From contig NZ_FTMY01000008.1 of the NCBI RefSeq assembly GCF_900156165.1, forward strand, positions 124,001 to 188,000: a stretch of DNA of 64,000 nt, read 5' to 3'. The position numbers and the translations under genes were made by a program. Positions 26,656-36,494 of this stretch are shown here, one piece after another (position 1 is the stretch's first letter; each line of letters begins with the position of its first letter). The notes below the pieces were generated by a model. That model worked only from the letters and a program-made list of their open reading frames with translations, was not told the DNA's origin and did no database searches. Origin of the DNA: Pseudacidovorax sp. RU35E. GTDB lineage: Bacteria; Pseudomonadota; Gammaproteobacteria; Burkholderiales; Burkholderiaceae_C.

Positions 26656-27012
26656 TCAGGGCGCGCAGCGGTAGGCGCTCTGCAGCGCCGCCGACAGCAC
26701 CAGTTGCACCGGCATGTCGGCCTCGTAGAGCTGGGCGTTGCGCGCCAGTTCGCCCTGGAACAGCGAACGCGCCATCGCAGGCTCCAGCCGCCGGCCCGCG
26801 ACGCAGAAGGGTGGCTTCTGGCCGCTGCGCTGGGTCGCCTCGGCGGATTCGCGCAGGCCCTCGACCACGCCGACCAGGTAGTAGCTGGCGTAGTTGGGCC
26901 CCTCTTTGCCGGCGGCCTCCAGCGTGCGGAACTCGCGAAGGCTCATGGCTGGCGCCGCCGTGGCAGCGACCAGCAGCGCCAGCGCGATCAACGACCGCCG
27001 CAGCGCGGTCAC
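26656..27012 (-). CDS. Rap1a/Tai-like small secreted protein in the his operon
   Basis: This 118-residue protein starts at a GTG that overlaps the hisD stop by 4 bases (GTGA), so it is coupled to hisD. A Sec signal peptide covers residues 1-22 (ending TAAPA). The mature part has [30 protein letters not shown] and [12 protein letters not shown]. This matches the pattern of the Rap1a/Tai immunity-protein family: a G-V-x-E-G-L helix, then two Cys residues that may pair. No T6SS effector gene is near, so a true immunity role is doubtful and the family call is from pattern only. A periplasmic protein inside a biosynthetic operon is unusual. Confidence 0.65.
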   Translation of the reverse strand: MTALRRSLIALALLVAATAAPAMSLREFRTLEAAGKEGPNYASYYLVGVVEGLRESAEATQRSGQKPPFCVAGRRLEPAMARSLFQGELARNAQLYEADMPVQLVLSAALQSAYRCAP

Positions 27013-28334
27013 GATCGGCCTTCCAGCCGCAGTTCGGCAGCGCGCGCATGCGCCTGCAGGCCCTCGCCATAGGCCAGCTCGGCGGCAATGGGGCCGAGCG
27101 CGCGCGCACCGGCCTCGCTCACCTCGATCAGGCTGCTGCGCTTTTGGAAGTCGTACACGCCCAGTGGCGACGAGAAACGGGCCGTGCCCGAGGTGGGCAG
27201 CACGTGGTTGGGCCCCGCGCAGTAGTCGCCCAGGCTCTCGCTGGTGAAGGCGCCCAGGAAGATGGCGCCGGCGTGCTTGAGCAACGGCTCCCAACGTTGC
27301 GGCTCGCGGCTGGACACCTCCAGGTGCTCGGGCGCGATGCGGTTGCTGATGGCACAGGCTTCTTCCATGTCGCGCGTGTGGATCAGCGCGCCGCGACCGT
27401 TCAGGCTGGCCGCGATGATCTCGCGCCGCGGCATGGTGGGCAGCAGGCGGTCGATCTCGCGCTGCACGGCGTCGATGTAGGCGGCGTCGGGGCACAGCAG
27501 GATGCTCTGGGCCAGCTCGTCGTGCTCGGCCTGGCTGAACAGATCCATGGCCACCCAGTCGGGCGGCGTCGTGCCATCGGCCAGCACCAGGATCTCGCTG
27601 GGGCCCGCGATCATGTCGATGCCCACGGTGCCGAACACGCGGCGCTTGGCGGCGGCCACGTAGGCATTGCCGGGGCCGGTGATCTTGTCCACGGCCGGCA
27701 CGGTGGCGGTGCCGTAGGCCAGCGCGGCCACGGCCTGTGCGCCCCCGATGGTGAAGGCGCGCGTGACGCCGGCCACGTGCGCGGCGGCGAGCACCAGCGG
27801 GTTCTTCTCGCCGCGCGGCGTGGGCACGACCATCACGATCTCGCCGACGCCGGCCACATGGGCGGGAATGGCGTTCATCAGCACGCTGGACGGATAGGCC
27901 GCCTTGCCGCCCGGCACATAGATGCCGACGCGGTCCAACGGCGTGACCTTCTGGCCCAGCAGCGTGCCGTCCTCGTCGCGGTAGGTCCAGCTCTCGCCAC
28001 TGGCCTTCTTCTGGGCCTCGTGGTAGCTGCGCACCCGGCGGGCAGCGGCTTCGAGGGCTCGGCGCTGCGCATCCGGCAGCGCGTCGAAGGCGGCCTTGAG
28101 TTCCACCGGGTCCAGCGCCAGCGCGGCCAGCGAGTCCGCTTCCAGGCCGTCGAAGCGGCGCGTGTATTCCAGCACCGCCGCATCACCGCGCTGCTGCACG
28201 TCGGCCAGGATGTCCGCCACACGCTGCTCGATGGCCGCATCGGTTTCCGCCGCCCAATGCAGACGCGCCTTGAACGCGGCCTCGAAATCGGGCGCGGAGG
28301 TGGCGAGACGCAGGGGGGTGGCTTGCAGGGTCAT
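27009..28334 (-). CDS. hisD: HisD, histidinol dehydrogenase
   Basis: HisD oxidises histidinol to histidine in two NAD-dependent steps, the last reaction of the pathway. The 441-residue zinc enzyme has [20 protein letters not shown], the [16 protein letters not shown] segment, [11 protein letters not shown] and [11 protein letters not shown], which contribute the substrate and zinc site. It starts 27 bases after hisG. Confidence 0.97.
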   Translation of the reverse strand: MTLQATPLRLATSAPDFEAAFKARLHWAAETDAAIEQRVADILADVQQRGDAAVLEYTRRFDGLEADSLAALALDPVELKAAFDALPDAQRRALEAAARRVRSYHEAQKKASGESWTYRDEDGTLLGQKVTPLDRVGIYVPGGKAAYPSSVLMNAIPAHVAGVGEIVMVVPTPRGEKNPLVLAAAHVAGVTRAFTIGGAQAVAALAYGTATVPAVDKITGPGNAYVAAAKRRVFGTVGIDMIAGPSEILVLADGTTPPDWVAMDLFSQAEHDELAQSILLCPDAAYIDAVQREIDRLLPTMPRREIIAASLNGRGALIHTRDMEEACAISNRIAPEHLEVSSREPQRWEPLLKHAGAIFLGAFTSESLGDYCAGPNHVLPTSGTARFSSPLGVYDFQKRSSLIEVSEAGARALGPIAAELAYGEGLQAHARAAELRLEGRS

Positions 28335-28361
28335 GGCAGCGGCGGGGTGGGAAGGGATCGG

Positions 28362-29003
28362 TCAGTTCTGCGGAAGGGCCGACGCGAAGGCGTCGATGAT
28401 GCGGCGGATGGGCTCGCGCTTGAGCTTGAGCGCGGCCTGGTTGACGACCAGACGGGCGCTGATGTCCATGATGCGCTCGACCTCCACCAGATGGTTGGCA
28501 CGCAGCGTGTTGCCGGTGGAAACCAAGTCGACGATGGCATCGGCCAGGCCGGTGAGCGGCGCCAGTTCCATGCTGCCGTAGAGCTTGATCAGGTCCACGT
28601 GCACGCCCTTGCGGGCGAAGAACTCGCGGGCCAGGCCCACGTACTTGGTGGCCACGGCCAGCCGCGCGCCCTGGCGCACCGCGTGGGCATAGTCGTAGTC
28701 GGCGCGCACGGCCACACTCAGACGGCACTTGGCGATTCGCAGGTCCAGCGGCTGGTACAGGCCTTCGCTGCCGTGCTCCAGCAGCACGTCCAGGCCGGTC
28801 ACGCCGAGGTCGGCACCGCCGTACTGCACATAGGTGGGCACGTCCGATGCACGCACCAGCACCACGCGAACATCGGGCCGCGTCGTCGGCAGGATCAGCT
28901 TGCGCGACTTCTCGGGGTCCTCGGTCACCTCGATGCCAGCGGCGGCCAGCAGCGGCAGGGTCTCTTCGAAGATGCGTCCCTTGGACAAGGCGAGCGTGAT
29001 CAC
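28362..29003 (-). CDS. hisG: HisG, ATP phosphoribosyltransferase (short form)
   Basis: HisG couples ATP and PRPP, the committed and regulated step of histidine synthesis. The 213-residue protein is the short form, lacking the C-terminal regulatory domain. Members of this form need the partner HisZ, which is not in this window. Motifs are [37 protein letters not shown] and the PRPP loop [12 protein letters not shown]. The GTG start at 29003 overlaps the murA stop by 4 bases; the open frame further upstream is antisense-like noise. Confidence 0.95.
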   Translation of the reverse strand: MITLALSKGRIFEETLPLLAAAGIEVTEDPEKSRKLILPTTRPDVRVVLVRASDVPTYVQYGGADLGVTGLDVLLEHGSEGLYQPLDLRIAKCRLSVAVRADYDYAHAVRQGARLAVATKYVGLAREFFARKGVHVDLIKLYGSMELAPLTGLADAIVDLVSTGNTLRANHLVEVERIMDISARLVVNQAALKLKREPIRRIIDAFASALPQN

Positions 29004-30283
29004 GCGGCGGCTCCGGTGGAAATGCGTTCGATGTCGGCGCCCAGGCTGCCGAGCTTGCGTTCGATGCGGTCGTAGCCGCGGTCCAGGTGGTAGATGCGGT
29101 CCACCAGCGTCTCGCCCTCGGCCACCAGGCCGGCGATGACCAGGCACGCCGAAGCGCGCAGGTCCGTCGCCATCACCGAGGCGCCCGACAGGCGCGGCAC
29201 GCCCTCGATCACGGCCGTGCGGCCGTCGGTCTGGATGCGGGCACCGAGCCGCAGCAGCTCGTTGACGTGCATCATGCGGTTCTCGAAGATGGTCTCGGTC
29301 ACCGTCGAGGCACCTTCCGAGATCACGTTCAGCGCCATGAACTGCGCCTGCATGTCGGTCGGGAAGCCCGGGTATTCGGTGGTGCGGAAGCTCTGGCCCT
29401 TGAGGCGGCCCTGCGAACGGATGCGCAGGCCGGCGGGCTCCTCGGTGATCTGCGCCCCGGCGTCGCGCAGCTTCTCGACCACGGCATCCAGATGGTCGGC
29501 CCGGGCACCGCGAAGCAGCACGTCGCCCCCGGTCGCGGCCACGGCGCACAGGAAGGTGCCGGCCTCGATGCGGTCGGCCACCGTCGCATGCTCGCAGCCG
29601 TGCAGGCGTTCCACGCCCTGGATGCGGATGCGGCTGGTGCCATGGCCTTCGATCCTCGCGCCCATCTTGATGAGCATCTCGGCCAGGTCGGGGATCTCCG
29701 GCTCTTGCGCCGCGTTCTCGAGCACCGTCTCGCCTTCGGCCAGCGCGGCGGCCATCAGGAGGTTCTCGGTGCCGGTCACGGTGACCATGTCGGTGGTGAT
29801 GCGCGCGCCGCGCAGCCGCGTGAGGCCGGGCTGCAGCCGGGCCATCATGTAGCCGTGCTCGACGTCGATCTCTGCGCCCATGGCACGAAGGCCCTTGATG
29901 TGCTGATCCACCGGCCGCGAGCCGATGCCGCAGCCGCCCGGCAGCGACACCTTGGCATGGCCGAAGCGCGCCACCAGCGGGCCGAGCGCCAGCACGGAGG
30001 CGCGCATGGTCTTGACCAGTTCGTAGGGCGCCTCGGGCTGCGTGAGGTCGGCGGCGTTGAGGCTCACCGTGCCGTTGTCGTCGCGCTCGGCGGTCACGCC
30101 CATGTGACGCACCAGCTTGAGCATGGTGGAGACGTCCTGCAGGCGCGGCACGTTGTGAACGACCACCGGGTCGGTGGTCAGCAGCGCGGCGCACAGTTGC
30201 GGCAACGCCGCGTTCTTGGCGCCAGAAATGGTGACTTCGCCGCCGAGCTGGCGCCCGCCGCGAATGAGGAGTTTGTCCATCAA
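29000..30283 (-). CDS. murA: MurA, UDP-GlcNAc enolpyruvyl transferase
   Basis: MurA adds phosphoenolpyruvate to UDP-GlcNAc, the first committed step of peptidoglycan synthesis and the fosfomycin target. In the 427-residue protein the N-terminal [10 protein letters not shown] contains the catalytic-site lysine. C118 in [15 protein letters not shown] corresponds to the reactive, fosfomycin-binding cysteine. The fold is two similar halves. The true start may be the second Met. It is coupled to hisG, an arrangement common in betaproteobacteria, and 39 bases separate it from ibaG. Confidence 0.97.
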   Translation of the reverse strand: MMDKLLIRGGRQLGGEVTISGAKNAALPQLCAALLTTDPVVVHNVPRLQDVSTMLKLVRHMGVTAERDDNGTVSLNAADLTQPEAPYELVKTMRASVLALGPLVARFGHAKVSLPGGCGIGSRPVDQHIKGLRAMGAEIDVEHGYMMARLQPGLTRLRGARITTDMVTVTGTENLLMAAALAEGETVLENAAQEPEIPDLAEMLIKMGARIEGHGTSRIRIQGVERLHGCEHATVADRIEAGTFLCAVAATGGDVLLRGARADHLDAVVEKLRDAGAQITEEPAGLRIRSQGRLKGQSFRTTEYPGFPTDMQAQFMALNVISEGASTVTETIFENRMMHVNELLRLGARIQTDGRTAVIEGVPRLSGASVMATDLRASACLVIAGLVAEGETLVDRIYHLDRGYDRIERKLGSLGADIERISTGAAA

Positions 30284-30322
30284 GATTCCTTGGAACGGCG
30301 GCCTCGCCGTTCGGTCAACGGG

Positions 30323-30568
30323 TCAGGCGCTCTGCTTGGCCCACTCGGCAGGCGTGTAGGTCTTCATCGACAGCGCATGCACCTCGTCGGTGTGCATTTT
30401 CTCACCGAGGGTGGCGTAGACCCGCTGGTGGCGTTGGATGAGACGCTTGCCCTCGAACTCGGCCGAGGCGATGGTGGCGAACCAGTGGCGGCCGTCACCC
30501 TCCACCGTGATGTACTGGCAGGGCAGGCCGGCCTCGATCAGAGCCTGGAGTTCTTGGGCGGTCATCAT
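30323..30568 (-). CDS. ibaG: BolA-family protein IbaG
   Basis: The 81-residue protein is a small BolA/IbaG-type protein, which partners monothiol glutaredoxins in iron-sulfur trafficking and acid or envelope stress. It has the short class II KH-like fold: YITVEGDGRHWFATIAS, LIQRHQRVYATLGEKM and DEVHALSMKTYTPAEW. A position just before murA is the usual one for ibaG (yrbA). The yadH gene ends 73 bases upstream. Confidence 0.93.
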   Translation of the reverse strand: MMTAQELQALIEAGLPCQYITVEGDGRHWFATIASAEFEGKRLIQRHQRVYATLGEKMHTDEVHALSMKTYTPAEWAKQSA

Positions 30569-30641
30569 GGTTGCGCGGAGCTGTCGTTGGGTGCGGCGGT
30601 GGCCTGCAGGGCAGTCGCAACCGCGAAGTGGCAGGCCTTCT

Positions 30642-31421
30642 TCAGCCTCGGATCTTGTAGCCGGTGCGCAGCAGGTGCACCGCCACGGTGCTCGTCAACG
30701 CCAGCGCGCCGGCCACGACGCCCAGGCTCAGCCACGGCGACACGTCCGACATGCCGAAGAAGCCATAGCGGAAGCCGTCGATCATGTAGAAGAAGGGATT
30801 GAGGTGGCTCACCGCCTGCCAGAAGGGCGGCAGCGAGCCGATGGAATAGAACACGCCCGACAGGAAGGTCATGGGCATGATCAGGAAGTTCTGGAACACG
30901 GCCATCTGGTCGAACTTCTCGGCCCAGAGGCCGGCAATGAGACCCAGCGTGCCCAGGAGGCCGGCGCCCATCAGGGCGAAGAGCACGATCCACAGCGGAT
31001 GCACGAAAGGCGGCACAGCGAAGAACAGGGTGACCAACAGCACCCCCGTGCCGACCACCAGCCCGCGCACCACCGACGAGCCCACGTAGGCGAAAAACCA
31101 GCCCCAGTGCGACAGCGGCGTGAGCAGCACGAAGACCAGGTTGCCCATGATCTTGCTCTGGATGATGGACGAGGAGCTGTTCGCGAAGGCGTTCTGCAGC
31201 ACGCTCATCATCACCAAACCGGGAATCAGGAAGGCGGTGTAGCTGAAGCGGCCGTAGACCTGGACGTGGTCCTCCAGCACATGGCCGAAGACCATGAGGT
31301 AGAGCACCGAGGTCAGCACCGGCGCCCCGACGGTCTGGCCGGCGACCTTCCAGAAGCGCAGCACCTCCTTGGCCAGCAAGGCGCGCCAGCCCATGGCGCG
31401 CGACAGCAGCATCTCTCTCAT
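30642..31421 (-). CDS. yadH: ABC-2 type permease (YadH-like)
   Basis: The 259-residue inner-membrane protein has about six hydrophobic helices and the ABC-2 permease motif FLSGVFYSIGSLPPFWQAVSHLNPFFYMIDGFRYGFFG. It partners the ATPase encoded upstream, whose stop overlaps its start by 4 bases. In E. coli the pair is YadGH; substrate unknown. Its place behind the mla lipid-transport genes suggests an envelope role, which is inference. Confidence 0.92.
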   Translation of the reverse strand: MREMLLSRAMGWRALLAKEVLRFWKVAGQTVGAPVLTSVLYLMVFGHVLEDHVQVYGRFSYTAFLIPGLVMMSVLQNAFANSSSSIIQSKIMGNLVFVLLTPLSHWGWFFAYVGSSVVRGLVVGTGVLLVTLFFAVPPFVHPLWIVLFALMGAGLLGTLGLIAGLWAEKFDQMAVFQNFLIMPMTFLSGVFYSIGSLPPFWQAVSHLNPFFYMIDGFRYGFFGMSDVSPWLSLGVVAGALALTSTVAVHLLRTGYKIRG

Positions 31422-32365
31422 CGCGCCACCTCCAGCGGCGTCTGCTCGCCGGCCATCAGGTCGATGAAGACGTCCTCCAGGTCGGCCTTGCGCATTTCGA
31501 CGTCCTCGACGGGCACGCCGGCCTCGCGCAGGTTGGACAGAAGCTGCTCCACCTCCAGCGCGTTCTGCGCGGGCAACTGGACGATCCGGCCCGTGATACG
31601 CGCATGGCGGGCCAGTTCCCAGGGCAGCTCGGCATCGGTCTTGAAGCGCAGCACATTGCTGGCTGCTGCCTTGAGGAGCTCACTGGTGCGGTCGAGTGCC
31701 ACCACTCTGCCCTTCTTGAGCATCGCGATGCGGTTGCACAGCGCCTCGGCTTCTTCGAGATAGTGGGTGGTCAGCAGCACGGTGCTGCCTTCACGGTTGA
31801 GACGCGCGACGAACTGCCACAGGGTCTGGCGCAGCTCCACGTCCACGCCGGCGGTGGGCTCGTCGAGCACGATCACCGGCGGCTTATGAACCAGCGCCTG
31901 CGCCACCAGCACGCGGCGCTTCATGCCGCCGGAGAGCTGGCGCATGTTGGCATCGGCCTTGTCGGCCAGACCCAGGCTGGTGAGCAGCTCGTCGATCCAG
32001 TCGTCATTTCGGGCGATGCCGAAGTAGCCGGACTGCAGCCGCAGTGTCTCGCGCACGTTGAAGAACGGATCGAAGACCAGCTCCTGCGGCACGATTCCCA
32101 ACTGGCGGCGGGCTTCGGCAAAGTGCGTGTGCACGTCGAAACCATGCACGCTCACCTGCCCCGCGGTGGCGCGCGACAGGCCCGCGAGGATGCTGATGAG
32201 GGTGGTCTTGCCCGCGCCATTGGGGCCCAGGAGGCCAAAGAATTCGCCTTCCTCGATGTCGAAGCTGACATCTTCCAGCGCCCGAAGCCCCGATTGGCCG
32301 TGGGCCCGCTGAGAACGCGAGGCGGGGTAAGTCTTGGAGACGGATTGGAAGGAGACGGCGGCCAT
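31418..32365 (-). CDS. yadG: ABC transporter ATP-binding protein (YadG-like)
   Basis: This 315-residue ATPase drives the YadH permease. It has Walker A GLLGPNGAGKTTL, the signature LSGGMKRRVLVAQAL, Walker B VIVLDEPTAGVD and the switch histidine in LLTTHYLEEAE. A C-terminal domain of about 80 residues follows. The start at 32365 (MAAVSFQSVSKTYP) is the family start; the frame opens further upstream without similarity. A 103-base gap separates it from mlaB. Confidence 0.94.
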   Translation of the reverse strand: MAAVSFQSVSKTYPASRSQRAHGQSGLRALEDVSFDIEEGEFFGLLGPNGAGKTTLISILAGLSRATAGQVSVHGFDVHTHFAEARRQLGIVPQELVFDPFFNVRETLRLQSGYFGIARNDDWIDELLTSLGLADKADANMRQLSGGMKRRVLVAQALVHKPPVIVLDEPTAGVDVELRQTLWQFVARLNREGSTVLLTTHYLEEAEALCNRIAMLKKGRVVALDRTSELLKAAASNVLRFKTDAELPWELARHARITGRIVQLPAQNALEVEQLLSNLREAGVPVEDVEMRKADLEDVFIDLMAGEQTPLEVAR

Positions 32366-32468
32366 GGGGGACGGGATTCTAGGTGCTTGCCCTTGGCACC
32401 TGCCCCAGGCAGGGCATCGGCCCGCTACGCCGGCCGGCGACAAAACTGGCGGGCCCGGCCCTGCGCGC

Positions 32469-32759
32469 TCAGGGCGCCGACGGCAGAAGGCCCGCGACGC
32501 CGTACAGCATCGCCAGCTCCCGCAGGCGAGCCGGCAGCCCCTTGACCGCGAAGCCGCGACCCAGGGCAGCCGCCTCCCGGCGGCACTCCAGCAGAACCGC
32601 GAGCGCTGACGAGTCGAACTGGCTCAAGGCACTGGCATCCACGACCGCCGACGAGCCAACCTGCGCCGTCAGTCCCTGCTGCAGCATCCGCATGCAGGCA
32701 GGCGCCTCGTCATGCGTCAGCCGCGGCGGCAACATCAGAGTGAGGGCATCGAGCGCCAT
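32469..32759 (-). CDS. mlaB: MlaB, STAS-domain subunit of the Mla lipid transporter
   Basis: MlaB is the small cytoplasmic STAS protein that binds MlaF and activates the MlaFEDB phospholipid transporter. The 96-residue protein has the STAS core AVVDASALSQFDSSALAVLLECRREAAALGR. It carries Ser in the position where STAS regulators bear a phosphorylatable Ser/Thr. It begins 10 bases after mlaC, at the end of the mla genes. Confidence 0.9.
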   Translation of the reverse strand: MALDALTLMLPPRLTHDEAPACMRMLQQGLTAQVGSSAVVDASALSQFDSSALAVLLECRREAAALGRGFAVKGLPARLRELAMLYGVAGLLPSAP

Positions 32760-32769
32760 CGGCAGCGAC

Positions 32770-33420
32770 TCAGCTGCGGGCGTTGGACTTGTTGCGCGCG
32801 GCCAGCGTCGCGATCAGCCCGTCGATGCCCTTGGCATTGATTTCCTGAGCGAACTGGGTGCGGTAGGTGTCGACCAGCCACACACCCATCACATTCAGGT
32901 TGAAGACCTTCCAGCCGTACCCTTCGCCGGGCGTCTTCTCCAGGCGGTAGTCGATCTGCACCGGGTCGCCCGAGCCGCGCACCTCGGTACGGACCAGCAC
33001 TTCCTTGTCGTCCGGCGACCCACGCAGAGGCTTGATGTTGACGGTCTGGTCGCTCACCTGGTCCAGCGCGCCCGCATACGTACGCACCAGCAAGGTCTTG
33101 AATTCCTGCTGGAGGCGGTTGCGCTGCTCGGGTGTCGCCTGACGCCAGGCAGGCCCCACGGCCGAAGCCGTCATGCGCTGGAAGTTCACGTTGGGCATGA
33201 TCTTGGCGTCGACCAAGGCCATGATCTTCGGAATGTCGCCGGCCTTGATGGAGCTGTCGGCCTTGATGGTGTCGAGCACTTCGGTGGACAGACGCTTGAC
33301 GAGCGCGTCCGGCGCTTCGTCCGCGGCCATGGCCGGCACGCTGGCGGCACCCAATGCGAACACGAAGGCACCGAGGCTGGCCCAGCGGCCCAAGGTGCGT
33401 CGTTGAATGGCGAAAGTCAT
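32770..33420 (-). CDS. mlaC: MlaC, periplasmic phospholipid-binding protein
   Basis: MlaC shuttles phospholipid between the outer-membrane MlaA-porin complex and inner-membrane MlaFEDB. The 216-residue protein has a Sec signal peptide (residues 1-35, ending SVPAMAA). The Tol_Tol_Ttg2 domain follows: ALVKRLSTEVLDTI, the conserved MPNVNFQRMTASAVGPAWRQAT, FKTLLVRTYAGAL, and YGWKVFNLNVMGVWLVDTYRTQF. The start at 33420 gives a normal signal peptide. A gap of 118 bases separates it from mlaA. Confidence 0.95.
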   Translation of the reverse strand: MTFAIQRRTLGRWASLGAFVFALGAASVPAMAADEAPDALVKRLSTEVLDTIKADSSIKAGDIPKIMALVDAKIMPNVNFQRMTASAVGPAWRQATPEQRNRLQQEFKTLLVRTYAGALDQVSDQTVNIKPLRGSPDDKEVLVRTEVRGSGDPVQIDYRLEKTPGEGYGWKVFNLNVMGVWLVDTYRTQFAQEINAKGIDGLIATLAARNKSNARS

Positions 33421-33538
33421 GAGGTTCCCTTCAATCATTGTGCGGCGTCCGCAGATCGCCGTTGGAGATGCCGGCAGCACACCGGTTCCGATGCCCGCTA
33501 GGCACATGCAACCAACTGCAAGTCCGGCGGGCGAGACG

Positions 33539-34339
33539 TCATTCTTCGTCGTCCTGTCGGCCGCGGACGCCGCCGATCTCCGCCTTGCGGCGCTGCAGGT
33601 AGGCATCGCGAACGAAGCTGTACGGATCGAGCGCCGCATCCTCGAGCAGGCTGGTGGTGCGCAGATAGCGTGCACGCTTGTCGACGATGCGCAAGCCGGA
33701 CAAGGCGACGCCCGCGCCGGAGTCATCGACGTACGACACGGGGTCGCCCTTCCAGTCGAGCGGCAGGGCTGCCGTGTCGCGCACGGTCGAGGGCCCCAGC
33801 AGGGGCAGCATCACATAAGGCCCGGCCGGCACGCCCCAGTAACCCAAGGTCTGGCCGAAATCCGCGCTGTGCCGCTCGATGCCCAGGTCACTCGCCACAT
33901 CCAGCAACCCTCCCAATCCGAAGAAGGTGTTGACGTTGAGCCGCATGAAGGTCTCGGCGCTGTTCTGCCCCTTCAGCTGCAGGACGTTGTTGGCAAAGTT
34001 CCAGACATCACCGAGGTTGCTGAAGAAGTTCGTCACGCCGCTTCGCATGAGCGAAGGCACCACATCGCGATAGGTGGTGGCCACGGGCTTGAGGACGGCG
34101 TCGTCCACCGCCTTGTTGAAGCGGAACACCCCACGATTGAACGGTTCGAAGGGATCGACCGGGTTGCGCGCCACGGGCGCAGGCCCGGCCATGCTGCTGT
34201 CGGCGCTGCGTCCGGTGGTCGATGCGGGCGACGTGTCGGTGGGGGCCTGGGCCAGCGCGCAGGCACTGAAGGCGGTCAGGCTCCCCGCCAACATCCAGAT
34301 GCGCAACGGCCTGGCCATCACCACGAGATCGGTCTTCAT
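33539..34339 (-). CDS. mlaA: MlaA (VacJ), outer-membrane phospholipid-removal protein
   Basis: MlaA sits in the outer membrane with a porin and removes misplaced outer-leaflet phospholipid. The 266-residue protein has an N-terminal signal with a possible lipobox at FSAC (C27); the -3 Phe is not classic, so lipidation is uncertain. The MlaA domain shows NPVDPFEPFNRGVFRFNKAVDDAVLKP, NFFSNLGDVWNFANNVLQ, FGQTLGYWGVPAGPYVMLPLLGPSTVRD. It overlaps mlaD by 4 bases. Carrying mlaA inside the mla operon is usual in betaproteobacteria. Confidence 0.94.
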   Translation of the reverse strand: MKTDLVVMARPLRIWMLAGSLTAFSACALAQAPTDTSPASTTGRSADSSMAGPAPVARNPVDPFEPFNRGVFRFNKAVDDAVLKPVATTYRDVVPSLMRSGVTNFFSNLGDVWNFANNVLQLKGQNSAETFMRLNVNTFFGLGGLLDVASDLGIERHSADFGQTLGYWGVPAGPYVMLPLLGPSTVRDTAALPLDWKGDPVSYVDDSGAGVALSGLRIVDKRARYLRTTSLLEDAALDPYSFVRDAYLQRRKAEIGGVRGRQDDEE

Positions 34340-34842
34340 TTTTTGCTCCCTTCTGCTGACTTGTTCGAATCGCCGCTGGACGAATTGCCGTCCGAGGCCT
34401 TGCTGTAGAGGAACTGGCTGATGAGGTTCTCGAGCACGACGGCGGACTGGGTCGACGAGATGGTGTCGCCTGCCTCGAGGTTCTTGTCGTCCGCACCCGC
34501 CTCGATGCCGATGTACTGCTCGCCCAGCAGGCCGCTCGTCAGGATCTTCAGCGAGCTGTCCTTGGGGAAGTGATAGCGATCCTGAAGCGCGAGCGTCACG
34601 CGGGCCTGGAAGCTCTTGTCGTCGAAGCCGATGGACTCGACCCGGCCCACCACCACCCCAGCGCTCTTGACGGCCGTCTGCGGCTTGAGTCCGCCGATGT
34701 TGTCGAAGCGGGCGGTGACCTTGTAGGTCTTCTGGAAATTCAGGCTCAGCAGATTGGCCGATTGCAGGGCCAGGAAGAGCAGTGCTGCCGCGCCGATGAG
34801 CACGAACAGGCCGACCCAGAGATCGCTGCGGGAACGTTGCAT
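34336..34842 (-). CDS. mlaD: MlaD, MCE-domain subunit
   Basis: MlaD forms a hexameric ring anchored in the inner membrane that passes lipid through its central pore. The 168-residue protein has one TM (residues 8-28) and an MCE domain: YKVTARFDNIGGLKPQTAVKSAGVVVGRV and GLLGEQYIGIEAG. The C-terminal Ser/Lys-rich tail is polar. It lies 9 bases after mlaE. Confidence 0.95.
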   Translation of the reverse strand: MQRSRSDLWVGLFVLIGAAALLFLALQSANLLSLNFQKTYKVTARFDNIGGLKPQTAVKSAGVVVGRVESIGFDDKSFQARVTLALQDRYHFPKDSSLKILTSGLLGEQYIGIEAGADDKNLEAGDTISSTQSAVVLENLISQFLYSKASDGNSSSGDSNKSAEGSKK

Positions 34843-34851
34843 TGGTTTACC

Positions 34852-35634
34852 TCAGAGGCTGAACATCATGGCGGTGAGCAGGAAGTCGAGTCCCAGCACC
34901 GCCAATGAAGCGACCACCACCGTGCGTGTGGTGGCGCGGGAGACGCCCTCTGGCGTCGGCAGGGCCTCGAAACCCTGGAGCAGCGCGACGAAGCTCACGG
35001 TGAAGCCGAAGACCACGCTCTTGATCACACCATTGCCGACGTCGCGAAGCACGTCGACGCCGCTCTGCATCTGCCCCCAGAAGGCGCCGGAATCCACGCC
35101 GAGCATCAGCACGCCGACCACCCAGCCGCCCAGCACGCCGACTGCGCTGAACACGGCCGACAGCAGCGGCAGCGTGATCACGCCGGCCCAGAAGCGCGGC
35201 GCAAGAACCCGACGCACCGGATCCACGGCCATCATTTCCATGGCGCTGAGCTGCTCGCCGGCCTTCATCAGGCCGACCTCGGCCGTGAGGGAAGTGCCCG
35301 CACGGCCGGCGAACAGCAGCGCCGCAACCACGGGCCCCAGTTCGCGCACCAGGGAGAGGGTGACCAGCAACCCCAGGGCATCGGAGGCACCGTAGCGTTG
35401 CAACGTGTAGTAGCCCTGCAGGCCCAGCACGAAACCCACGAACAGACCGGACACCGCGATGATCGCGAGCGAATAGTTGCCCAGGAAGTGAATCTGGTCG
35501 CGCACGAGCCCGAAGCGGCGCAGACAGGCGCCCAGATCGGCCACCAGGCGCACGAACAGGCGGGCGCCGTGTCCGAGGTCTGCCAGCTTGCGACGCGCGG
35601 CGAAGCCGACGTCCGACGGATGCCACCACCTCAT
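34852..35634 (-). CDS. mlaE: MlaE, permease subunit of the Mla transporter
   Basis: The 260-residue inner-membrane permease is the core of the Mla phospholipid ABC transporter. Family motifs are [43 protein letters not shown] and [20 protein letters not shown]. About five or six hydrophobic helices are present. Its ATG overlaps the mlaF stop by 4 bases. Confidence 0.96.
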   Translation of the reverse strand: MRWWHPSDVGFAARRKLADLGHGARLFVRLVADLGACLRRFGLVRDQIHFLGNYSLAIIAVSGLFVGFVLGLQGYYTLQRYGASDALGLLVTLSLVRELGPVVAALLFAGRAGTSLTAEVGLMKAGEQLSAMEMMAVDPVRRVLAPRFWAGVITLPLLSAVFSAVGVLGGWVVGVLMLGVDSGAFWGQMQSGVDVLRDVGNGVIKSVVFGFTVSFVALLQGFEALPTPEGVSRATTRTVVVASLAVLGLDFLLTAMMFSL

Positions 35635-36455
35635 GGCCGGCCTCCCTGCATGTGGCCGAAGTCCTCGTCGACCGATGGACCGGGATAGTGGAAGCGCACC
35701 GGGCCTTCCGCCTCCGCGTTGACGAACTGGTGCACGAGTGGATCGGTGCTGGCGCGCACTTCGTCCGGCGTGCCCTGCGCCGCCACCTTGCCGTTGGCGA
35801 GGATGACCACGTGGTCGGCGATACGGAAGGTTTCGTCCAGATCGTGCGAGACGATCACGCTGGTGAGCCCCAGCGCATCGTTGAGGCGGCGGATCAGGCG
35901 CGCGGACGTGCCCAGGGAGATCGGATCGAGCCCGGCGAAGGGCTCGTCGTACATGACGAGCTCGGGGTCGAGTGCGATGGCCCGCGCCAGCGCCACCCGG
36001 CGCGCCATGCCACCCGACACCTCGCTGGGCATCAGCCCCCGCGCACCGCGCAGGCCGACCGCATCCAGCTTCATGAGCACGATGTCGCGAATCAGCGCCT
36101 CGGCCAACTGCGTGTGCTCACGCAGCGGGAACGCGACGTTGTCGAACACCGTCATGTCGGTGAAGAGCGCGCCGAACTGGAACAACATGCCCATGCGACG
36201 CCGCGCGCCGTACAGCGCGGCGGAATCCATGTGGCCGACGTCCTGGCCGTCGAAGCGCACCTCACCCGCGCTGGACCGCACCTGCCCGCCGATCAGGCGC
36301 AGCACCGTGGTCTTGCCTCCGCCCGAGGCGCCCATCAGCGCCGTCACCCGTCCACGCGGCACGGCGAAGGAGACGCCGTCCAGGATGGCGCGCTCGCCGT
36401 AGCCGAAGCGCACATCACGGAACTCGACGAAAGGGGCGGTGTCGGCGGTGGACAA
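35631..36455 (-). CDS. mlaF: MlaF, ATPase subunit of the Mla transporter
   Basis: MlaF powers retrograde or anterograde phospholipid movement with MlaE, D and B. It has Walker [17 protein letters not shown], signature [15 protein letters not shown], Walker [14 protein letters not shown] and switch ISHDLDE. No ATG fits the family N-terminus. I place the start at TTG 36455, giving 274 residues beginning [14 protein letters not shown]. The next upstream ATG (36527) lies within a terminator hairpin and would add 24 residues without similarity. No clear ribosome-binding site is visible, so the start remains uncertain. It is the first mla gene. Confidence 0.9.
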   Translation of the reverse strand: MSTADTAPFVEFRDVRFGYGERAILDGVSFAVPRGRVTALMGASGGGKTTVLRLIGGQVRSSAGEVRFDGQDVGHMDSAALYGARRRMGMLFQFGALFTDMTVFDNVAFPLREHTQLAEALIRDIVLMKLDAVGLRGARGLMPSEVSGGMARRVALARAIALDPELVMYDEPFAGLDPISLGTSARLIRRLNDALGLTSVIVSHDLDETFRIADHVVILANGKVAAQGTPDEVRASTDPLVHQFVNAEAEGPVRFHYPGPSVDEDFGHMQGGRP

Positions 36456-36494
36456 GATGGATGGGTCGGTAAGGCAGGGAAGAGCTGGATTCTC

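Noticed and set aside
25534-29075. Long plus-strand open frames opposite hisC-hisG
   Set aside because: They overlap well-recognised his genes on the other strand, and their low-complexity sequences match no family.
28362-30194. A 610-codon minus-strand frame extending hisG upstream
   Set aside because: Only the last 213 codons resemble HisG; the rest is an Arg/Gly-rich alternative frame of murA. The GTG at 29003 overlapping the murA stop is the sensible start.
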